The notes beneath the pieces were generated by a model. That model was not told the origin of the DNA, did not search any database, and saw only the letters and a list, made by a program, of their open reading frames with translations. Positions 21,887 to 29,067 of a stretch of DNA of 35,144 nt are shown here, piece after piece. A program made the translations under genes and the position numbers. How positions within the stretch are numbered: position 1 is the first letter of the stretch; each line of letters begins with the position of its first letter. This stretch comes from a virus: the IMG/VR virus record IMGVR_UViG_3300006737_000008, positions 1 through 35,144 of that record. One strand, written 5' to 3'.

Positions 21887-23722
21887 TTGGCAAAGGTTCA
21901 TACAGACAAAGAGTTTGATGACCTTATGGCAGCTGCTTTCGAGGAAAGCGTTGTTCCATACATTGAGGCGGTCGCATCGACTATTGAAGGAAGGGCAGAT
22001 GGCCGAGCCTGGCACGACTTCGAGCTTGTCACGGCTCGCGCTATTCTGCTTTCCTACCTGTTGGGCTTGTCTCAGGTCATCGAGGACGCTGAAATAGCTG
22101 GTGCTGATTTCTTCTCCGACAAGGCGACCTACGCTAAATCTGGATGCGGTGCAGGTGAGGACGATGCCCCAGGCTTCCAGCCAGGGAACACCTGCGCGGG
22201 TGAAGGTGGTAATCAATCAGGAGACACTGACAAGCCCAAGAAACGGGTTCGATACGAAGCCGGAAGCAAGCTGACAAAGAAACAAAAAGAAGAGGTGCTG
22301 CAAAGTATTAACGACGTTTATTTGATGAACGGAATTAAGAAAGATGAGATTAAAGGGACGAACCACGACGGCGATCCCATATACGGTTATCCGCATCTTC
22401 CTGAGTTGTTCTATACGTCTGATATCACTGGAGCCAAGATTCGTCGTTTCATTACTTTGCCAGACGGTTCAATTGCACACCCTTCTGAGGTATACGGAGA
22501 TCAAGTCAAGCAAAGTGAAATTCTTGCAGCTTTGGAGATGAAAGAACACACAAAGCGCATGGCGAAACTTGATGACGAACAAAGACTGACACGAGTAGTT
22601 GGAGTTGAAAATACCGAGGTCGCGAGAGGAATGAATCTCTTGGGCAAGGTTAACTTGCTGTATAACAAGACTGGAAATATGTTGCCTTATTCTTACCTTG
22701 CGGAATCTCCAGACGGAGAAGTTGTCAGGGTCAACGGGGCCAGCATGAAAGATATGGAGTTTTTCAACGACGCTGGGTTTGTTGCTCTAACCCCTCCGAT
22801 TGATAAACCAGACAGTCTCACGTCAAACCAAATCAACTACCTTCGGAGTGTTGATAAAAAAGGCGATCTTCCTGATCAGGTGAAACAGGATTGGCCGGAA
22901 ATCTTTGGCGAGGCTAAATCAAAGAACGCCAAGGCGACCTACGCCAAGGAAGATTGGCCGATGGAGGTCGGATTCGAGGAGTTCGCTCCTGAGCCGTTCC
23001 AGGAGGCGATTGACCTGTTTGAAGATCGCGTTCCGATGCTGGCTCACAACGTCCCGCACATCGCTGAGATCGCCAGGCAGCAAGCCGCCGAGATTGCCAT
23101 GGCTGAACGCATGGGCGTGGTCGCCAAGCTCGATGCCCAGTCAAATGCGATATCCAAGGCACTAGGACAGGCGTTCTGGGTTTCTGACGTTGACATGCCT
23201 ACAACGATTGCCCTGAAAGACCTGATCGGCCAGGCGTTGCGGGGCGTGATGCCAGACGAACGCATGACCTTGCCTGAGTTTATTGACCGAGCATGGCTTG
23301 AGGGCGCGCAAAATCTTACGGCTGCACGACTTGAAACCGTTTACAGGACAAATATGCAAACAGCCTTCAACGAAGGTCATATGTCCTCTATGCGGTCGCC
23401 GGAGGTCAAAAGCGTTGCACCCCTTGCAATGATCGTAGAAATACAAGATCCTCGTTCTCGAGATCACCACGCGGCAATGGATGGATACATCAATACGGTT
23501 GAGTATTTCGACCGCTTGCAGCTGGCTCCCCCTAACGGCTTCAATTGCAGGGGGACCGTTCGTGTCGTATCTTGGACCGAGGCGGAAAACCTTGGCCTGG
23601 TGGGCGATGACGGGGAAATCAATTGGAAAGCTCTCGAGCGGTACAACGGCAATCGTCAGGGCTACATAGATCGCGGGGAATACCCCGATCCAGGATTCAC
23701 AAAATCCGTCCAGGCAGCGTAG
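21887..23722 (+). CDS. Mu F/SPP1 gp7-like head morphogenesis protein with inserted cassette
   Basis: A 611-aa protein from TTG at 21887 (AAGGA seven bases upstream; no better ATG). The C-terminal part (about residues 460-600) has the Mu F/SPP1 gp7 pattern: RLETVYRTNMQTAFNEGHM, DPRSRDHHAAMDG, APPNGFNCRGTVR. These minor head proteins help connect portal and capsid and may enter the host with DNA. Residues 1-78 and 355 onward read as one continuous domain that is split by a 270-aa insert, bounded by KATYAK on both sides. Without the insert the protein is 341 aa, a more usual family size. The insert opens with GCGAGE...GFQPGNTC and has no recognised function. Confidence 0.88.
   Translation: MAKVHTDKEFDDLMAAAFEESVVPYIEAVASTIEGRADGRAWHDFELVTARAILLSYLLGLSQVIEDAEIAGADFFSDKATYAKSGCGAGEDDAPGFQPGNTCAGEGGNQSGDTDKPKKRVRYEAGSKLTKKQKEEVLQSINDVYLMNGIKKDEIKGTNHDGDPIYGYPHLPELFYTSDITGAKIRRFITLPDGSIAHPSEVYGDQVKQSEILAALEMKEHTKRMAKLDDEQRLTRVVGVENTEVARGMNLLGKVNLLYNKTGNMLPYSYLAESPDGEVVRVNGASMKDMEFFNDAGFVALTPPIDKPDSLTSNQINYLRSVDKKGDLPDQVKQDWPEIFGEAKSKNAKATYAKEDWPMEVGFEEFAPEPFQEAIDLFEDRVPMLAHNVPHIAEIARQQAAEIAMAERMGVVAKLDAQSNAISKALGQAFWVSDVDMPTTIALKDLIGQALRGVMPDERMTLPEFIDRAWLEGAQNLTAARLETVYRTNMQTAFNEGHMSSMRSPEVKSVAPLAMIVEIQDPRSRDHHAAMDGYINTVEYFDRLQLAPPNGFNCRGTVRVVSWTEAENLGLVGDDGEINWKALERYNGNRQGYIDRGEYPDPGFTKSVQAA
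22121..22946 (+). repeat. Direct repeats bounding an 810-bp in-frame insert
   Basis: AAGGCGACCTACGC is at 22121 and again at 22931; with the next three bases the copies differ at one position. The copies are exactly 810 bp apart, so the enclosed 270 codons keep frame. Flanking DNA is GC-rich; most of the insert (about 22260-22900) uses A/T-ending codons. This looks like a domain gained by recombination between short repeats. Confidence 0.75.
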
Positions 23723-23724
23723 TC

Positions 23725-23928
23725 ATGGAAGACAAGCAACTAACACTTCAAGAAGTCGCGTCCCGCATGAGAGTGTCGGACGATACGATTTATCGCCTCT
23801 TAAAGAAGGGCGTGCTTGCTGGTTACAAGGTTGGGCTTCAATGGCGCATCAAACAGAGCGAGCTAGATCGGTTTATGTTCGCCATGAGCAACAACCGACA
23901 GCAATCGGCAACGACCGCAAACTGGTAA
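23725..23928 (+). CDS. MerR/excisionase-type helix-turn-helix protein in head operon
   Basis: A 67-aa protein starting one base after the preceding stop plus one codon gap (ATG at 23725). LTLQEVASRMRVSDDTIYRLLKKGVLAGYKVGLQWRIKQSELDRFM fits the excisionase-type helix-turn-helix family, with a short Gln/Ser-rich tail. It stands between head morphogenesis and prohead protease genes, where DNA-binding regulators are uncommon. It may regulate late genes or bind DNA in packaging; no integrase is present to need an excisionase. Confidence 0.8.
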   Translation: MEDKQLTLQEVASRMRVSDDTIYRLLKKGVLAGYKVGLQWRIKQSELDRFMFAMSNNRQQSATTANW

Positions 23929-23970
23929 GAACCTTCCACAAAAACGGTGACAAAGGACGAAATATCTAGT

Positions 23971-25302
23971 ATGAACGCTGAAATGCAGGCCGCAGAAGCA
24001 ACTATTTCTAATCCGTCTCATCAAGTATCCGAAAACGGGGATAAGGTCACGATCCACGACCTCGAACTATTTGTAGGCCACATCCCTGGCTTCGATGCGG
24101 ATGATTCGGGTATGGATGATTTGGACGATGAGGCTATTGAGAAGATCATTTCTCGCACCAAAGCTCACATGAGCGCCGGAAGCAACCCTAAGCTGGTTAT
24201 GCTTCATCAGGAAGAAGGCAAAGATTGCCCCCCTGAAGCTCTTGGCGATATCGTCAACATTGGTCGCAAGGATATCTACATCAATACCGGCGACGGGGAG
24301 AATTACAGCGGGCCTGGTATCGTTGGTGATGTTGTAATGTCGAAGTCTGACTTCGAGGAGTACATTTCCTCCAACCGTTTCCCACGTCGCTCTGCCGAGA
24401 TTTGGAAAGACGGCCACATGAGCGAGGTCGCCTTGCTTGGCCGGGAAACGCCAGCCCGTCCCCTACGAGACACACGGTTCGCCAAGACTGGCGAAAAATC
24501 AACGTATACCCGTCCTGTTACCTTTTCTGAGGTTGCTCCAGGCGGGTCTAACACTTTTGTCCCCGGTATGGCGGACTGTGAAAAGAAGGAACATGACATG
24601 CCTGAAGAAAATGACGGTCGCATGACGATCGAGCATGACGGTGATGACAAGGATCTCATCGCCAAGCTTCGTGCTGAGAATGACACCCTTCGTGAAGACC
24701 TGGAGCAGCTCAAAATGCAGCTCAATGGCGATGACGAAGAGGACGAAGAAATGATGATGGGAATGGACGAGGACGACGAAATGATGTCCGGCAAATCCCA
24801 TTATGACGAGGAAGCCAAAGAAACTCATTATGACGAGGAAGACGAAGAAGACGAGGACAAAGAAATGTTCTCACGCATTCGTCGCACCAAGAACGGCAAG
24901 GAAGTCGTTGCTCGTTTCAAGAAGCTCAAGAGCCAGCGAAACGCATACCGCAAGGTAGCGCGTGGCCTGGGTATGAAGCTCCGCAAGGCCAAGTTCTCTA
25001 AGGAACTGGACGCACTGCAAGCTGCTGGCTACCGAGTCCGAGAGCATCGCAATCACATGATGGATGAACTGCTCGCCACCAAGGACGTTGAGGCTAAGCT
25101 GAAGTTCTGGCGTGCAACCCTCAAGAAGAACCCGATTGGCAAGCGTTTGAATATGACAAATGCTCGAGTCAACGGCAAATCTGAGTATTCATCAGCAGAT
25201 CGTAAAGCGGCATCCGACCGCGCTGTAGTCCGTATGACAAAAGAGAACCTGGACTCGGATAAGTTCCAGCAGGTCTTTGAACAAGAATTGAAGTCCGGCT
25301 GA
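23971..25302 (+). CDS. Prohead protease fused to scaffold
   Basis: A 443-aa protein. Residues about 65-165 follow the prohead serine-protease pattern: NPKLVMLHQ (candidate catalytic His79), ALGDIVNIGR, GPGIVGDVVMSKSDFEEYISSNRFPRRSAEIW (candidate catalytic Ser141) and VALLGRETPARP. The remaining part is scaffold-like: a coiled coil (about 222-245), an extremely acidic Met/Asp/Glu/His region and a basic helical end. Such fusions build the prohead and then degrade the scaffold. Residues 186-199 nearly repeat the N-terminus of the major capsid protein. ATG at 23971 (AAAGGA 13 bases before) is chosen over GTG at 23947. Confidence 0.85.
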   Translation: MNAEMQAAEATISNPSHQVSENGDKVTIHDLELFVGHIPGFDADDSGMDDLDDEAIEKIISRTKAHMSAGSNPKLVMLHQEEGKDCPPEALGDIVNIGRKDIYINTGDGENYSGPGIVGDVVMSKSDFEEYISSNRFPRRSAEIWKDGHMSEVALLGRETPARPLRDTRFAKTGEKSTYTRPVTFSEVAPGGSNTFVPGMADCEKKEHDMPEENDGRMTIEHDGDDKDLIAKLRAENDTLREDLEQLKMQLNGDDEEDEEMMMGMDEDDEMMSGKSHYDEEAKETHYDEEDEEDEDKEMFSRIRRTKNGKEVVARFKKLKSQRNAYRKVARGLGMKLRKAKFSKELDALQAAGYRVREHRNHMMDELLATKDVEAKLKFWRATLKKNPIGKRLNMTNARVNGKSEYSSADRKAASDRAVVRMTKENLDSDKFQQVFEQELKSG

Positions 25303-25327
25303 TAGCCCGACACAGGAGACATTAAAT

Positions 25328-25732
25328 ATGCCTTTCGCATCAACCCCAAATATCGTTGCCGGAGAGACTATTGCTCCCTACCGGTTCGTGGAATGCAGCA
25401 CTGCTGCTGATAACACTGGTCTTTTGGCTGGAGATAACTCACGGGCTATCGGCGTTTCAGCAGGTGACACTAAGCAGTTCGATTCAGCAAACCACGCCGA
25501 AAGCGGCGATCAAGTCACTCTTCAGCCTGGTGCTGTTGTACTTGTCGAAGCTGGTGGCACTATTGCCCGTGGCAAGCAATGCACATCAGACGCAAACGGC
25601 AAGGCGACGGCTGCTACCGAAACTGGAACTACGGTTCAAGAAATCGCTGGCATTTGTCTTGAGTCCGCAGCATCAGGAACTATTTTCCGAATGCTCTGGC
25701 AGCCTAGCCAAACTCGTCCGGCACTTTCCTAA
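25328..25732 (+). CDS. Capsid decoration-type protein (DUF2190-like)
   Basis: A 134-aa protein, rich in Ala, Gly, Thr and Val, with regular beta strands (AGETIAPYRFVECS..., AIGVSAGDTKQFD..., VTLQPGAVVLVEAGGTIARGKQCTSDANGKA). It fits the DUF2190/decoration proteins that trimerise on the capsid surface and stabilise it. Its place between protease/scaffold and major capsid genes agrees. ATG follows AGGAGA. It would be made in large amounts with the capsid protein. Confidence 0.82.
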   Translation: MPFASTPNIVAGETIAPYRFVECSTAADNTGLLAGDNSRAIGVSAGDTKQFDSANHAESGDQVTLQPGAVVLVEAGGTIARGKQCTSDANGKATAATETGTTVQEIAGICLESAASGTIFRMLWQPSQTRPALS

Positions 25733-25765
25733 TCTGACCCTTTTAATTTATAGAGGAATAAAACA

Positions 25766-26782
25766 ATGGCAGAAGTCGCACCCGGTGGCGGAAACACATT
25801 CGTCCCCACATTCTCAGAAGCGACGGGGCAGATTCAAGTTGAATTCACCCGTTCCCCCAATTCGTTCCCGGTCACTCAGTATTGCAAGCTGACTCCGGTT
25901 TCAAAGTCAACTGGCTACTACCTCAAGATTGACGAGGAAGAAGCAAGCCGTATTGTCAGCACAAACGATTACGTTTGGCGTGATGGCAACGATGCTCCTG
26001 AAGGCAACCAAGTCGATCATGAGTTTACGACGTACTCGACGGAGCGTTTTAGCCCGACGTTTACGCTTGGACATCGTGCTGTCGGTAATGCTGATTGGGA
26101 CATTGTTGCAGCTCATGCTCGTATCGCAGCATCGAAGGCTATGCGTCTTCGTAGCTTCCGTGCAGCCACCCTTCTTACCACAGGTGGCAATTGGCCTACC
26201 GGAACCACTAACGATTGCAACACTCTGGTTGGCGGCAAGATGGACGCTGGTTCAGGAAACAACATCCAAAAGGGCTTCAACAAAGTCGTTGAAACCATTA
26301 TGGAGAACACTGGCGAAGCTGTGCAGCCGCAAGACATCATTGCAATCATGGGAACCGACACGGCATTCCAGCTTACCCAGGCTGCTGAATATCGTGAGTA
26401 TTTCCAAGGTTCGCCGTTTGCAGCCAACTTTGTTCGGGGCGATGGCGAGTTCAACGAGTTTGCAATGCTTAACCAGTTCTTTGGAGTTGGCGGCATCGTG
26501 GTTGACACTACTACTCGAGTCACCAATCGCAAGGGTGCTACGAAGGCTCGTTCAGCCATCTATGGCGACGATATTGTCTTTGTTAGCCGTCCTGGCGGAC
26601 TTCTTGGAACTGAAGGCGTCCCCGATTTCTCCACCGTTACTTGCTTCGCATACGAAGACATGACGGTTGAGACGATGGATGACACCTGGAACCGACGAAC
26701 CCGTGGCCGTGTTGTCGATGATTCGGCACTCGCCCTGACGGCTCCTCTTTCCGGCTTCCTCCTGACGGACGTTGTTGACTGA
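25766..26782 (+). CDS. Major capsid protein
   Basis: A 338-aa protein following a strong ribosome site (GAGGAAT). Position after protease/scaffold and decoration genes and before connector genes, together with length and even composition, supports a HK97-fold shell protein. It contains FTLGHRAVGNADWDIVAAHARIAASKAMRLRSFRAATLL and a long helical spine-like region near residues 165-200. Residues 2-14 (AEVAPGGGNTFVP) match a segment of the protease/scaffold protein. A terminator follows. Confidence 0.88.
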   Translation: MAEVAPGGGNTFVPTFSEATGQIQVEFTRSPNSFPVTQYCKLTPVSKSTGYYLKIDEEEASRIVSTNDYVWRDGNDAPEGNQVDHEFTTYSTERFSPTFTLGHRAVGNADWDIVAAHARIAASKAMRLRSFRAATLLTTGGNWPTGTTNDCNTLVGGKMDAGSGNNIQKGFNKVVETIMENTGEAVQPQDIIAIMGTDTAFQLTQAAEYREYFQGSPFAANFVRGDGEFNEFAMLNQFFGVGGIVVDTTTRVTNRKGATKARSAIYGDDIVFVSRPGGLLGTEGVPDFSTVTCFAYEDMTVETMDDTWNRRTRGRVVDDSALALTAPLSGFLLTDVVD

Positions 26783-26825
26783 TTGGACTGACCTCCACAA
26801 TCGGGCATTAGCCCACCCCTTCACG

Positions 26826-26862
26826 GCGGGTAGGGGTCAGCAATGGCCTCTACCCGCTTTGG
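26826..26862 (+). terminator. Terminator after capsid gene
   Basis: GCGGGTAG (26826-26833) pairs with CTACCCGC (26850-26857), followed by TTTGGGTT. The T run is short, so it may reduce and not stop transcription into the tail genes. Confidence 0.65.
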
Positions 26863-26878
26863 GTTGGAGAAGTAATAA

Positions 26879-27376
26879 ATGGCACAAACCAAGTACCTGA
26901 CAATCGCAGAACTGAAAGAATCGTTTGATACTCGCATGCTCAAGCAGTTGTGTTCCTACTCAGGTTCTCCATCTGCGCTTGACGACGAATCGAACGCGGT
27001 GGCTTTGAACGCTATCGAAAAGGCTTCTGGAGAAATCCAGTCTTATGCACTTCGAGGCGAGCGGTATACGTCTGATAACCTAGACACGATTTACGCAGCA
27101 GATGATTGGTCCCTGAAGGGACTGTGTGCCACTCTGACGGTAAAGCATTTGTTTCGGGGTAAAGCTACTTCAGCTCCCCCGGATGTCCAGGCGATGATTG
27201 ACGAGGCTACAGCGACCTGTGAGGCGTTGGGCAAAGGCGAGCGTATATTCAACCTTGGAACCATAGCTTCGGCTGGCAAGGCTGCTATTTCGTTGATAAG
27301 CAACGCCAACCGTGGCCGTATCAACATGGTGTCGGATTCTGAGTATTTCCCGCCTCGCCAGGACAGGGCGTACTAA
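26879..27376 (+). CDS. Head-tail connector protein (DUF1320/Mu gp36-like)
   Basis: A 165-aa protein with the DUF1320-like opening (KYLTIAELKESFDTRMLKQL), an Ala-rich helical middle with GEIQSYALRGERY and LKGLCATLTVKHLF, and a polar end. DUF1320 proteins join portal and neck in Mu-like heads. Its position directly after the capsid gene fits. Stop and next ATG overlap by one base (TAATG). Confidence 0.82.
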   Translation: MAQTKYLTIAELKESFDTRMLKQLCSYSGSPSALDDESNAVALNAIEKASGEIQSYALRGERYTSDNLDTIYAADDWSLKGLCATLTVKHLFRGKATSAPPDVQAMIDEATATCEALGKGERIFNLGTIASAGKAAISLISNANRGRINMVSDSEYFPPRQDRAY

Positions 27377-27933
27377 TGGCGACCATTCGCATCAGAGCCG
27401 ACGAGCTTCCCAGGCTAAAGAGCATTCTCAAGAAGAAGGCTATTGGTGCGTTGAACAATCACGAAGGCTTGAAAGGCATTCTTCGGGGCCAGGCCGTTCG
27501 CCGGATCAAGAACAAAGGCGATTCGACGCATCAATATCCTGACTTGTGGGCAAACAAGGTTTCAGGTCACTACAGGTCTGGAGGCAACCCCCTGCAAGAC
27601 AACGGTCAACTTATGGCTGGTTTGCATGGGAAGACTGTTACTAGCTCAGACACGTTCTCTATGTCGCTCAAGGACGGTGCTGGATACGGTGTTTACCACC
27701 AGTACGGTTACAAGACCGAAGGACCGAACTTTATACCCTTGACACTGAAAGCCAGGAGAAATCATCAGAAGGGCAATGACCCGGCTGAAGAAGGTCTGGT
27801 GGAAGGCAAGGATTACTTCATGGCGTGGAATGGCGTGACCGTTCCGCAACGCAAGATTTTTAACCTTCCACCAGAAGACGTTCAAGAGTTGAAACGTGCG
27901 ATTGGTGATGCAATAGCAAACAAGATAAGGTAG
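27376..27933 (+). CDS. Neck/tail-completion protein (Phage_tail_S/Mu gpG-like)
   Basis: A 185-aa protein of the Phage_tail_S (virion morphogenesis) kind: GGNPLQDNGQLMAGLHG, GAGYGVYHQYGYKTEGPNFIPL, then FNLPPEDVQELKRAIGDAI, matching the family pattern of G-PL-D-G-L, a Y-x-x-H-Q-x-G element and a final helix. These proteins cap the neck or complete tail joining. It lies in the connector operon. Confidence 0.82.
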   Translation: MATIRIRADELPRLKSILKKKAIGALNNHEGLKGILRGQAVRRIKNKGDSTHQYPDLWANKVSGHYRSGGNPLQDNGQLMAGLHGKTVTSSDTFSMSLKDGAGYGVYHQYGYKTEGPNFIPLTLKARRNHQKGNDPAEEGLVEGKDYFMAWNGVTVPQRKIFNLPPEDVQELKRAIGDAIANKIR

Positions 27934-27940
27934 GAACACA

Positions 27941-28498
27941 ATGGCAACAGCATTTAACATTCAGGGTCCGACGAGTTTGAGCGTTTTGACTGGATCGTCT
28001 GCCGACCCAACAGATGACCCCACATTTTCTTCTTCTCATATTCTTGGTCACACATCAAATGACGATTTGATTTCAGTTGAGTTTGACAACATTCTTGTTG
28101 ATCATACTTCTACTGAAAGTGGATCAATGCCCGCAGCACTTATTTATCACGGAACAATTGCCACCATTTCGGCAACTCTTGTTAAATACGACACAGCTAT
28201 AGCGGACACTATGCTTGAATCAATGTGGGCTGATCGGGCTGGACTCCCTGGGACTATTGGACAAGACCAATTTAACACTGCATTTACAAACGTAGCAGCA
28301 ATGCAAGTACACATTGCACCAGTTGCAAGCGGAACAGGTGCAGGCTACCCAGACAATGTAGATAGATATTCATACACGTTTAGGCAATGCTGGATTGATT
28401 CAATTGCAGAAACAGAATGGGGAAACTCGCCTAAGAAACTTGTATTGACTATTAAGGCACGAACAAGCGATTCCGGTCGTTTGTTTGAAAGAAACTAA
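27941..28498 (+). CDS. Candidate major tail (tube) protein
   Basis: A 185-aa protein, Ser/Thr-rich with regular beta strands and no cysteine cluster, membrane segment or signal. It lies immediately before the tail-chaperone frames and after neck genes, which is where the tail tube protein is normally encoded. Assignment rests on order and composition; I recognise no family motif. AGGA is five bases before ATG. Confidence 0.7.
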   Translation: MATAFNIQGPTSLSVLTGSSADPTDDPTFSSSHILGHTSNDDLISVEFDNILVDHTSTESGSMPAALIYHGTIATISATLVKYDTAIADTMLESMWADRAGLPGTIGQDQFNTAFTNVAAMQVHIAPVASGTGAGYPDNVDRYSYTFRQCWIDSIAETEWGNSPKKLVLTIKARTSDSGRLFERN

Positions 28499-28518
28499 AC
28501 CTTTGAAGGAGGTGGCTG

Positions 28519-28794
28519 ATGCCAATTATTAACACGGAAAACGATGACCATACGTTTATTGTCCAAGTTAAGGACAAGTGCAGCATTTGCGTCGATGCGT
28601 TTGAGTTGTCGGGAAAGCTAATGGAATCCTCTTTGATATCAGACGGCAAAGAGCCAACGATTGACGAGATTTCTGACATCATGAAAGAAATATGCTGGAC
28701 ACAAGGACACGAAAGCATGGACGAAGTAACTAAGTACGAACTGTTTGCAGTGGCTTCTAAGGCCATTGACAGGATGAACGAACTGGGAAAGTAA
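28519..28794 (+). CDS. Tail assembly chaperone, first frame (gpG-like)
   Basis: A 91-aa helical, acidic protein with AGGAGG well placed before its start. Its 3' end carries a lambda-type slippery heptamer, G-GGA-AAG, two codons before the stop, so ribosomes may shift to the -1 frame and make a 179-aa fusion with the following frame. In siphoviruses, such chaperone pairs (G and G-T) coat the tape-measure protein during tail building. Sequence similarity to lambda G is not visible; the call rests on location, size and slippery site. Confidence 0.8.
   Translation: MPIINTENDDHTFIVQVKDKCSICVDAFELSGKLMESSLISDGKEPTIDEISDIMKEICWTQGHESMDEVTKYELFAVASKAIDRMNELGK
28785..28791 (+). promoter_or_regulatory. 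Programmed -1 frameshift site (GGGAAAG)
   Basis: The zero frame reads CTG-GGA-AAG-TAA. GGGAAAG is the same heptamer, in the same frame phase, as lambda's G-T slippery site. A -1 shift after AAG enters the 28791-29057 frame. Confidence 0.8.
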
Positions 28795-29057
28795 TGATGC
28801 CTTACGCTCAGTTTGCCCGGACCTACGGCTACAGGCCAATAGTAAAAGGGATTACTGAAGGTGAGGCGGATATAGGATTGTTAGCCTGTATGACAAAGAT
28901 TGGCGCACTCGAGATACTTGCAACAGCTCAAGGAATCGGGGTAGCAATGGACGGAGATACATATTTGCACGTTCTCCAGGCAGCAGGCGCGTCAGACCAA
29001 CAACTGCAAAACGCAGAATTGCAGGTAATCAAGAGCAAGCACGCGAGTTCGCGTTAG
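28791..29057 (+). CDS. Tail assembly chaperone, -1 frame part (gpT-like)
   Basis: The -1 frame runs from the slippery site to 29057, adding 88 residues to the 91 of the first frame. It can also be read on its own from ATG at 28794 or 28797. It is mostly helical, with an opening YAQFARTYGYRPIVKG and a Gln/Ala-rich end. The extension is shorter than lambda T but similar in kind. Confidence 0.75.
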   Translation, partial: VMMPYAQFARTYGYRPIVKGITEGEADIGLLACMTKIGALEILATAQGIGVAMDGDTYLHVLQAAGASDQQLQNAELQVIKSKHASSR

Positions 29058-29067
29058 GAGTAGATAG

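Noticed and set aside
23947-23970. GTG start of the protease/scaffold gene
   Set aside because: No ribosome site precedes it. The ATG at 23971 has AAAGGA upstream, though the spacing is long, so this remains an alternative.
25356-25892. A 178-codon frame spanning the decoration and capsid genes
   Set aside because: It crosses the intergenic ribosome site of the capsid gene and resembles a shifted reading; the two true frames explain the region.
25929-26663. A 244-codon second frame inside the major capsid gene
   Set aside because: It is rich in Leu, Ser and Arg as expected of a shifted reading of the capsid gene, with no ribosome site and no recognisable motif.
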